Assembly: GCA_964361655.1 (NCBI GenBank)
Contig: CAYIBD010000007.1
Span: 1-24,922 of the forward strand
DNA: 24,922 nt
Direction of reading: 5' to 3'
Source of the DNA: CAYIBD01 sp964361655
Lineage (GTDB): Bacteria > Patescibacteriota > Minisyncoccia > Sungbacterales > SURF-37
Shown here: positions 14,015-19,134 of the stretch, piece by piece
Layout of the letters: each line of letters opens with the position of its first letter
How positions within the stretch are numbered: position 1 is the stretch's first letter
Notes under the pieces: model-generated
What the model saw: only the letters and a program-made list of their open reading frames with translations
Told to the model about the DNA's origin: nothing
Databases searched by the model: none
Program-made: the position numbers and the translations under genes

Positions 14015-15532
14015 CTATCTTTTTAAGGGAAACTTCAACGGCTGATCCTGGACATAGGCAATGCCGAGGTCGCGAGCTACCTCGGCCTTCTGGAGTTCTG
14101 CACCGATGTCCATGAGGTGGTCGGAGCGGCAGAGAAGGTCGAGGAAGGCCATCTTCTTATAAATCTGCCTGGCAGTGCGTCCCTCGAACGTGAGGAGGGT
14201 AGCTCCATCCGGCGTGGCGAAGTCGGCAACAATGGTGTCACCGTCGAGTCGGATGAGGACGACACCGCGCGGATCGGCATCTCGCTCCTGATCAAAGACG
14301 AGCGGCACCTCCCGCTCCCAGATGGCGCAGCGAATGAGCTTCGTGGCCTGATCCCAGTCCTCCTCGTAGATGTGCGCTGAGTTCGAAACGATAGCGAGCG
14401 TCCCGACGGCAAAGCCCGTCTCTTGAGCCAGGTACTCCTGGAGTCGGCGCAGGCCGAAGGCATTGGCGATGGCTGCCTTGAAGATATCGTGCGAGCGGAA
14501 GGTGGCAAGGAGGTGAAGCTTCCCATCGGTCTGGATGGCCTGCATCATGACGAAGCAGGGCGGGTTCTCGGTCCTGGGATCAGCATCCACGAACTGATCC
14601 CACGTGGTGGCCACGGCCCGACGAGTAACGGCCGAGGCCTTGAAGTGGGTGATGATCTTCTCGATCTGCGAGACGCTGCGGCTTGACCCCTGCTCCCGGC
14701 CGTACGCCCATAAACGCTGTCCGTATGTGTAAGCGGTTCCGGCGGGAAGCTCCGGGCTCATGAACTCGGGATAGTATCGCTCAATGGCTTCACGAGACGC
14801 ACCGGTGAGCTTCATGATTTCCTCCGGCCAATCGGGAAGGAAGGGGGCTCCGGTTGTCTCATTGGCCACGACCCAGGTGACACCCACGAGTTCGCGCTGC
14901 CGGTTGCCGTACTCCGTCTCCTTGACCACGCCGTAGCGCATCACCCGGTCGACAACCCGAAGCCAGGCATCAACGATCTTCGGCCCGCGGACCACAAAGC
15001 CAATCCCTTCGGAGGGGAACGGTTCTCCTTCCGCACGCTGGTGTTCGGGGAACGCCTGGGGCTCCATGTAGGGTTTCCGCGATGGGGTTTCGGCAACGGC
15101 GGCCACAGCTTCGGCGAGCGGTTCCTCCGAGAGATCCACGAGGGTGACGTTGGCGAGTATTGTTCGGATGACCTCGGGATTAAACTCGGGGTGGAGCAGG
15201 AAGTTCGTTCCGGTTATCTTTCCCTCCGTATCGAAACCGCGCCCCCAGAGCTGTTGGATAAGCTCTTTCCCCACGAGTCCGAAGGGGGTGCGGGAGAGCG
15301 CGCCGTTGCCCCATAGGAAGATGTGGCCGATGTCCGGGTTCAGGGCCAGGTTTCGGAGGATGATGTTCACGCCCTCGCGGCTGTAGAGTGTACCGATGAT
15401 GGCCGCCGAACGCGTGAGCTCCGGAGATTGGGTGAGCACGAGCGCCGGGTCGGACCAGATAGTGCAAAAGCCCGACGATCCGGCGCCGAGGAGCACGCGG
15501 TACTTCTGGGGCAGGTAGAGGGTGCGCTCCAT
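14015..15532 (-). CDS. thyA: Thymidylate synthase (ThyA family) with MtrA-like N-terminal and DUF4346-like C-terminal domains
   Basis: This enzyme probably methylates dUMP to dTMP. The 505-residue protein is twice the usual length. Its middle part (about 175-395) is a ThyA core: catalytic C326 in ENPPCFVMMQ, R346 and D349 in FRSHDIF, N357 (aligned with the Asn that selects dUMP over dCMP) and H387/Y389 in SAHIY. The first ~140 residues (SREGVNIILRNLALNPDIGH..., then GRGFDTEGKITGTNF) resemble the soluble part of tetrahydromethanopterin methyltransferase subunit A. The C-terminus (about 412-500, DPRGVVLIRLD, then ELQKAEVARDLGIAYVQD) resembles DUF4346. These outer assignments are from memory of the families. 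The ATG at 15532 is chosen since the upstream extension overlaps dcd. It lies 19 bp after dcd and 15 bp before tmk. Confidence 0.88.
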   Translation of the reverse strand: MERTLYLPQKYRVLLGAGSSGFCTIWSDPALVLTQSPELTRSAAIIGTLYSREGVNIILRNLALNPDIGHIFLWGNGALSRTPFGLVGKELIQQLWGRGFDTEGKITGTNFLLHPEFNPEVIRTILANVTLVDLSEEPLAEAVAAVAETPSRKPYMEPQAFPEHQRAEGEPFPSEGIGFVVRGPKIVDAWLRVVDRVMRYGVVKETEYGNRQRELVGVTWVVANETTGAPFLPDWPEEIMKLTGASREAIERYYPEFMSPELPAGTAYTYGQRLWAYGREQGSSRSVSQIEKIITHFKASAVTRRAVATTWDQFVDADPRTENPPCFVMMQAIQTDGKLHLLATFRSHDIFKAAIANAFGLRRLQEYLAQETGFAVGTLAIVSNSAHIYEEDWDQATKLIRCAIWEREVPLVFDQERDADPRGVVLIRLDGDTIVADFATPDGATLLTFEGRTARQIYKKMAFLDLLCRSDHLMDIGAELQKAEVARDLGIAYVQDQPLKFPLKR

Positions 15533-15551
15533 GGGACGGAAAAGGGACGGT

Positions 15552-16118
15552 TCAGCGTTCGAAGAGGTTTTTGGGGTTGGCGATCGCCGGGGCCCGCTGC
15601 TTTCGATAGAGCGAGCGCTGACGCTTATTATAGGGCACTTCGGCCGGCGAGGAGAGGAATTCCACCGCAATCTGACAGATGTACATGCGCGGGTAGAGGG
15701 CCACCGCCACGTTCGACTGGTTCGAGATCTCGAGCGTCAGCACGCCTTCGAACCCAGGATCCACAAACCCGGCGGTATGGACAAGGATGCCCATCCGCGC
15801 AAGCGTACTCTTGCCTTCGGCGCGAACGGCGATGTCGTTAGGGACTTTCAGGTATTCGATGGTACTCGCGAGGATGAAGTGGTTCGGATGGAGCACGAAG
15901 GGCTGGCTGGGCTTTAACCGGTAGGTATCCATATAGTCCTCCGGCAGCCCTTGCTTTGGATCCACAAGTGAGAGCTTGGTCACGTGGAATGTCTTAAAGA
16001 TCGGTCCGAGCCGGAGGTCAATTGACGCCGGCCCGATTTGTACCGGCTTTAATCTTGGCTGGAATACAAGCCGGCCTTCTCGGATCGCTTTCCTGATGTC
16101 CCGATCGGAGAGAATCAT
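15552..16118 (-). CDS. dcd: dCTP deaminase (possibly dUMP-forming)
   Basis: This trimeric cytosolic enzyme deaminates dCTP and feeds dUMP/dUTP to thymidylate synthase. The 188-residue protein has the family signatures PASIDLRLG (30-38), EGKSTLARMG (101-110) and HTAGFVDPGFEGVLTLEISN (114-133) with catalytic E130. The TAGFxDPGF form is closer to bifunctional dCTP deaminase/dUTPases of the mycobacterial and archaeal type than to the E. coli TAHRIDPGW form, so direct dUMP production is plausible. The segment is one residue shorter than both, so this is not certain. The start MILSDRDIRKAI is standard. It leads a three-gene dTMP-supply operon, with a promoter just upstream. Confidence 0.95.
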   Translation of the reverse strand: MILSDRDIRKAIREGRLVFQPRLKPVQIGPASIDLRLGPIFKTFHVTKLSLVDPKQGLPEDYMDTYRLKPSQPFVLHPNHFILASTIEYLKVPNDIAVRAEGKSTLARMGILVHTAGFVDPGFEGVLTLEISNQSNVAVALYPRMYICQIAVEFLSSPAEVPYNKRQRSLYRKQRAPAIANPKNLFER

Positions 16119-16137
16119 AAACCAGACACGTATTTCC

Positions 16138-16165
16138 GTTGTAGCACGGGCGAGGCGATATCCAA
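16138..16165 (-). promoter_or_regulatory. Promoter of the dcd-thyA-tmk operon
   Basis: On the minus strand TTGGAT (16165-16160) and TACAAC (16143-16138) are 16 bp apart, with a TG one base before the -10 box (extended -10). A start near 16131 would leave a leader of about 13 nt before the dcd ATG, with no Shine-Dalgarno. A perfect-arm hairpin lies directly upstream. Confidence 0.45.
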
Positions 16166-16174
16166 AATCTTTTC

Positions 16175-16225
16175 ACCCCGTTACAACCCGGACGAGTGGA
16201 TGCCCCGGCCGGGTTGTAACGGGGT
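16175..16225. repeat. ACCCCGTTACAACCCGG hairpin upstream of dcd (second copy)
   Basis: ACCCCGTTACAACCCGG (16175-16191) and its exact complement (16209-16225) flank a 17-nt loop. The arms and some loop bases (GGATGC, CCGG) match the hairpin at 13272-13363. It lies between the Nudix gene terminator and the dcd promoter, so the two copies bracket the dcd-thyA-tmk operon. Confidence 0.9.
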
Positions 16226-16288
16226 TCACATTCCCGACAGCGCGGTGGGCCGGAGAGGGAGTAATTATCGCTGGTTTCTTAGGGAGAC

Positions 16289-16315
16289 AAAAACGTCGTG
16301 CTAAGCATAGCACGA
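16289..16315 (-). terminator. Rho-independent terminator of the Nudix gene
   Basis: On the minus strand TCGTGCTA-TGCT-TAGCACGA (16315-16296) forms an 8-bp stem with a 4-nt loop, followed by CG and TTTTT (16293-16289). It lies 29 bp after the Nudix stop codon on the same strand. Confidence 0.75.
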
Positions 16316-16343
16316 GGCGGTGCGGCGGGTCTCGAGGCCGGCG

Positions 16344-16955
16344 TCAAGGTCGGGTGATGGTGGCTAGGTATGGCAGGAGCTCCTGTGACCAGCCCTCCAC
16401 TAGGTGCGCCGCGGAGATGATTTCAGCCGGTTTCTCAAACTTCCCTTCGGCGAGCTCGCCCCCAATTCCCCGATAGCCGGTGATCGTGGTGGTGAAGATG
16501 AGACCGAGGTGCACTCGATCAACCGGATGCGCTGTTCGTCGGAGGAACCCTTGGAATCTCAATCCGGCGAGTTCATCGAACGCGAGCTCTTCCCGCAGTT
16601 CGCGCTCCGCCGCCCGCAGGAGATCCCCGACGCCGAGTTCGTTCTCGCGGGCATCCGCTTGTTCAACGTGCCCGCCAATGCCAATCGAATGTTGGTTTGC
16701 AAGCCGCTCCTCCTGATGATCCCGCCGCCGTCGGTAGCGAAAGACATGCCCCTCGCCGTTGTACACCACGAGGTACGGGATGAGTTGTTGCCACCGTTCA
16801 TCTCGCTCGAGCTCCTCGCTCCTACGCTGGAACTCTGACAAGATCAAAAGCCGCGAAAGCACGTCCCACTCTGCTGCCGTGAATCCTATCGGGATCGGTA
16901 TCCGGTCAAGCGCACTCGTTGGCACAACCGCGATAAGACGATTCCAGCTCGTCAT
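16344..16955 (-). CDS. Nudix-family hydrolase (COG4112-like phosphoesterase)
   Basis: This 203-residue protein carries a Nudix box of the form GIGGHV...AERELREELAF, with an insert between the Gly and the first Glu, and the REL-REEL core that binds the metal. The order of segments (LIPYLVVYN..., FRYRRR, SIGIGGHV) resembles the predicted MutT-type phosphoesterases grouped as COG4112, recalled from memory. The substrate cannot be told from sequence. The start is well fixed: AGGAGGTGA lies 7 nt before the ATG at 16955, one of the two canonical Shine-Dalgarno sites in the window. It follows rplK on the same strand but is separated by a hairpin over the rplK stop, and has its own terminator. Confidence 0.88.
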   Translation of the reverse strand: MTSWNRLIAVVPTSALDRIPIPIGFTAAEWDVLSRLLILSEFQRRSEELERDERWQQLIPYLVVYNGEGHVFRYRRRRDHQEERLANQHSIGIGGHVEQADARENELGVGDLLRAAERELREELAFDELAGLRFQGFLRRTAHPVDRVHLGLIFTTTITGYRGIGGELAEGKFEKPAEIISAAHLVEGWSQELLPYLATITRP

Positions 16956-16981
16956 ACCATCACCTCCTCAAAGGAACAGAT

Positions 16982-17009
16982 ATCGAGTAGCAAGTCCTTG
17001 CTACTCGAT
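16982..17009 (-). terminator. 13-bp hairpin across the rplK stop codon
   Basis: ATCGAGTAGCAAG (16982-16994) pairs perfectly with CTTGCTACTCGAT (16997-17009). On the minus strand the first arm contains the last rplK codons and the TAG stop. The sequence after the stem is only mildly T-rich (ATCTGTTCCTTTG), so it may be a weak terminator or an mRNA 3'-end/processing structure rather than a strong intrinsic terminator. Confidence 0.6.
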
Positions 17010-17423
17010 TTCAATCCCCATGGAGCGGGCTGTTCCGGCAATAGTCTTCTCGGCCCGCTCAATAGAGTCGGCGTTCAAATCCGGCAACTTCTTCTCGGCG
17101 ATCTTGCGGATATCGGCGCGGGTGACTTTTCCCACCTTCGTCGTGTGGGGCGTGCCCGAGCCTTTCTCCACTCCTGCGGCTTTGCGCAGGAGGTCGGAGG
17201 CCGGCGGCGTTTTCAGAATAAAATCAAAGCTGCGATCCTCGTAGATGGTGATCTCCACCGGCACCACGTCTCCGGCCATGGCCGCGGTGGCCTCGTTATA
17301 CTTTTTCACAAACTCGCCGATGTTCACCCCGTGCGGCCCCAAGGCCGTGCCCACCGGCGGAGCCGGGGTAGCGGCTCCGGCCGGAAGCTGAAGCTTCAAC
17401 TTGGCTTTGACGGGCTTTGCCAT
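17001..17423 (-). CDS. rplK: 50S ribosomal protein L11
   Basis: L11 forms the GTPase-associated stalk base with 23S rRNA. The 140-residue protein matches the family from end to end: KAKLKLQLPAGAATPAPPVG, then ALGPHGVNIGEFVKKYNEAT, the hinge, and the C-terminal rRNA-binding domain with KTPPASDLLRKAAGVEKGSG and AGTARSMGIEIE. Its ATG lies 2 bp after the nusG stop, so the two are translationally linked. rplA (L1), nearly always the next gene in bacteria, is not here; a Nudix gene follows instead. Confidence 0.98.
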   Translation of the reverse strand: MAKPVKAKLKLQLPAGAATPAPPVGTALGPHGVNIGEFVKKYNEATAAMAGDVVPVEITIYEDRSFDFILKTPPASDLLRKAAGVEKGSGTPHTTKVGKVTRADIRKIAEKKLPDLNADSIERAEKTIAGTARSMGIEIE

Positions 17424-17425
17424 GC

Positions 17426-17971
17426 CTAGAGTTTCTTGATCTGCAACGAATCCAGCTCCACCGGTGTGGAGCGGCCGAACATCGAGACCAAGACCTTCAC
17501 CTTGCCCTTCTCTTCGTCCACTTCAGACACCTTGCCGTCAAACTCCTTGAACGGGCCGTCGGTGATCTTGACCGGATCGCCGGGCGAAACCTCGATCTTG
17601 AACTTCGGCTCCTCCACGCCCATGCGTTTCTGGAGCTCTGACATCTCTTCGGCGGAGAGCGGTGTGGGCGTGGTCCCGGAACCGACAAATCCGGTCACAC
17701 GCGGGGTGTTCCGCACCACATACCACGAATCGTCTGTCACGAGCATCTCTACGAGTACGTAGCCCGGGTAGATTTTCTCCTCCACGATGCGACGCTTGCC
17801 GCCCTTGATCTTTATTTTCTTTTCGGTCGGGACGAGTACGCTGAAAATCTTGCCCTCCATGCCCATGGTCTCGATGCGCTGGCGTAAATTCCGCGCCACG
17901 GCATCCTCGTAGCCGGAGTAGGTGTGCACCGCGTACCAATTGCGGCCGAATTCGCTGGTTTGTTTAGGCAT
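17426..17971 (-). CDS. nusG: Transcription elongation/antitermination factor NusG
   Basis: NusG binds the clamp of RNA polymerase through its NGN domain and contacts partners through its KOW domain. The 181-residue protein has the NGN domain (NWYAVHTYSGYEDAVARNLR, then EEKIYPGYVLVEMLV and VRNTPRVTGFVG) and a C-terminal KOW domain (PGDPVKITDGPFKEFDGKVS). The start at 17971 gives the short extension MPKQTSEFGR before the conserved NWYAVHTYSG. A GGTGGAG stretch lies 11 nt upstream, inside the edge of a repeat array. It lies between secE and rplK, the standard order. Confidence 0.98.
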   Translation of the reverse strand: MPKQTSEFGRNWYAVHTYSGYEDAVARNLRQRIETMGMEGKIFSVLVPTEKKIKIKGGKRRIVEEKIYPGYVLVEMLVTDDSWYVVRNTPRVTGFVGSGTTPTPLSAEEMSELQKRMGVEEPKFKIEVSPGDPVKITDGPFKEFDGKVSEVDEEKGKVKVLVSMFGRSTPVELDSLQIKKL

Positions 17972-17986
17972 AATCGCTCTGCTCCA

Positions 17987-18037
17987 CCTACGAATTACGA
18001 ATATCGTTCCGACTATTCGTAATTCGTAATTCGTAGG
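17987..18037. repeat. ACGAATT-type inverted array between secE and nusG
   Basis: CCTACGAATTACGAATA (17987-18003) faces TATTCGTAATTCGTAATTCGTAGG-type units at 18014-18037 across a 10-nt loop; the right arm has one extra heptamer. It ends 3 bp from the secE stop. The first 15 bases are identical to the outer arm of the array at 9029-9043. Confidence 0.9.
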
Positions 18038-18040
18038 ACT

Positions 18041-18226
18041 TCATAGCACAAAGGTATTCAAAATAAATTGAAATAGAACGTCAAGCCCCCCCAAAAACGC
18101 GGCCACGACCAAACTCATCGCGATCACCGCCAGGGTGTAGCGCAGGGTTTGATTCCGAGTCGGCCAGGAGACCTTCTTCAGTTCAATCCGGGCCTCTTTC
18201 AGGAACGTTACTATTCGTTCCAACAT
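18041..18226 (-). CDS. secE: Preprotein translocase subunit SecE
   Basis: This is the small essential subunit of the SecYEG channel. The 61-residue protein has the amphipathic cytoplasmic helix with the family motif FLKEARIELKKVSWPTRNQT and one membrane helix (TLAVIAMSLVVAAFLGGLDVLF). Length and position before nusG are typical of short bacterial SecE. No Shine-Dalgarno precedes the ATG. tufA, tRNA-Trp or rpmG, often upstream, are absent. Confidence 0.96.
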   Translation of the reverse strand: MLERIVTFLKEARIELKKVSWPTRNQTLRYTLAVIAMSLVVAAFLGGLDVLFQFILNTFVL

Positions 18227-18285
18227 GGTTAGCGAGATGTCGAGGTTTCAGTATCGATGCCAATGCCTGTGGTGAGCCACATCGA

Positions 18286-18357
18286 ACCATACGAATGGAT
18301 ACGAATTATACCAATCCGCCATTAGTATCATTCGCATGCATTTGTATATTTGCATCG
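18286..18357. repeat. 9-bp-unit inverted array upstream of secE
   Basis: Left units (CATACGAATGGATACGAAT..., 18288-18312) can pair imperfectly with right units (ATTAGTATCATTCGCATGCA..., about 18321-18357). The unit type (GCGAAT/ATTTGCAT) is the same as in the array at 4021-4118. It lies in the 269-bp gap between the TonB-like gene and secE; the only other feature in that gap is the terminator at 18424-18451. Confidence 0.65.
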
Positions 18358-18423
18358 CATAGCGATTTTAAAACGGCCCGCAGGCCTCAAGGCCACGATA
18401 ACGTGATGGAGAGGCTGCTGTCA

Positions 18424-18451
18424 AGAGAAAAGCCCCACGCGCGGGTGGGGC
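18424..18451 (-). terminator. Rho-independent terminator after the TonB-like gene
   Basis: On the minus strand GCCCCAC-CCGCGC-GTGGGGC (18451-18432) is followed by TTTTCTCTT (18431-18423). It lies about 45 bp after the stop of the TonB-like gene and separates it from secE. Confidence 0.8.
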
Positions 18452-18495
18452 AAAAACTGCGGGGCTCCGGGGTCAGCATGAGGGAGGGCTTGCGG

Positions 18496-18912
18496 CTACT
18501 CTAGCCGGAATATCACCGGTACCTCGATCCACATCTCAATTGGCTCGGGCCCGCGTTCGGCTGGGGTAAAGGTCCAATCCTTGGCTGCGCTTAGCGCCGC
18601 TTCGTCCAGTATGGCCGTGCCCGATCTTTTCTGCACCGTGGCCTGGCCAACGGTGCCGTCGGGGCGGATGAGAAGAGCCAGCACAGCCGTTCCCTGCCAG
18701 CCGCGGCGCCGGGCCAGTATGGGATATTCCGGCTTTTTTACGGCTTTGAACGCCGGCGGCGTAATGAGCGGAGCGGCACGAACCGTGATTGGCTCGAGCT
18801 GATGGATTTCTCCCGGCCCAGGTCCGGGCTGTTTCGGTTCCTCGCCGGCCGCGGCAGCCAGAAAAGCGAGAAACAGAATCGGGCAGAAAAGCGTCAGATA
18901 CCGCCCTACCAT
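18496..18912 (-). CDS. TonB C-terminal domain protein with N-terminal signal/anchor
   Basis: This 138-residue protein begins with a hydrophobic signal or anchor (about 5-22, YLTLFCPILFLAFLAAAA), then a Pro-rich linker (EEPKQPGPGPGE). A TonB C-terminal domain follows (about 60-138): KPEYPILARRRGWQGTAVLA, LIRPDGTVGQATVQKRSG, ALSAAKDWTFTPAERG, ending PVIFRLE. The YP, GxV and W-F-P positions of the TonB fold are present. Canonical TonB needs ExbB/ExbD and an outer membrane; neither is visible here, so an envelope role other than transport is possible. The start is fixed by AAGGAGGTG 6 nt before the ATG, a strong Shine-Dalgarno rare in this window. It begins 33 bp after the orphan gyrB tail. Confidence 0.85.
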   Translation of the reverse strand: MVGRYLTLFCPILFLAFLAAAAGEEPKQPGPGPGEIHQLEPITVRAAPLITPPAFKAVKKPEYPILARRRGWQGTAVLALLIRPDGTVGQATVQKRSGTAILDEAALSAAKDWTFTPAERGPEPIEMWIEVPVIFRLE

Positions 18913-18945
18913 GGGACACCTCCTTTCTACCCTCGGCTTCGCCTC

Positions 18946-19023
18946 CTAAATATCGAGGTTCTTTACTGCTTTCGCATGAGTTTGGATGAACTTCTTTCTC
19001 GGCAATACCTCGTCGCCCATCAG
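18946..19023 (-). pseudogene. Orphan copy of the gyrB 3' end (25 codons plus stop)
   Basis: Read on the minus strand from CTG at 19023 to TAG at 18946, this encodes exactly the last 25 residues of GyrB (LMGDEVLPRKKFI, then QTHAKAVKNLDI). Against the real gyrB end (19212-19135) it differs at 15 of 78 bases in 13 of 26 codons including the stop, and every change is synonymous. Homology stops just upstream of the LMG codons. There is no start codon or upstream coding sequence in frame, so it is a remnant. It lies between the gyrB hairpin spacer and the TonB-like gene. Confidence 0.9.
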
Positions 19024-19130
19024 AAATAGACATGGCGCTTCCCCCGACCCCCCACTTCAGAAACCTCTCGGTTTCTGACGCTCGCTTCGCTCGCTGGTTT
19101 CCTACACGGGGGAAGCGCATTTTGATGGGC
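19015..19130. repeat. Hairpin-rich spacer between the two gyrB ends
   Basis: GCGCTTCCCCC (19035-19045) pairs with GGGGGAAGCGC (19108-19118). The pairing resumes outside with GCCCATCA (19015-19022) and TGATGGGC (19123-19130). An inner hairpin CAGAAACC-TCTC-GGTTTCTG is at 19058-19077, followed by CGCTCGCTTCGCTCGCTGG. CATTTTGATGGGC (19118-19130) is also an inverted copy of bases inside gyrB (19204-19216), so the spacer carries an inverted scrap of gyrB. Confidence 0.8.
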
Positions 19131-19134
19131 TGGG

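Noticed and set aside
15533..15670. Upstream extension of the thymidylate synthase ORF
   Set aside because: It overlaps the end of dcd and has shadow-frame composition; the ATG at 15532 starts the conserved part.
13221..16225. Composite transposon with the 17-bp inverted arms as ends
   Set aside because: Each copy is itself a hairpin, no transposase is encoded between them, and no target-site duplication is visible. Kept only as a finding about operon borders.
18227..18285. Promoter for secE
   Set aside because: A GATACT box is present on the minus strand, but no -35 box lies at acceptable spacing.
18536..19120. 194-residue minus-strand ORF spanning the orphan gyrB tail and the TonB-like gene
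   Set aside because: It is out of frame with both; the TonB frame has a strong Shine-Dalgarno and a recognisable domain.
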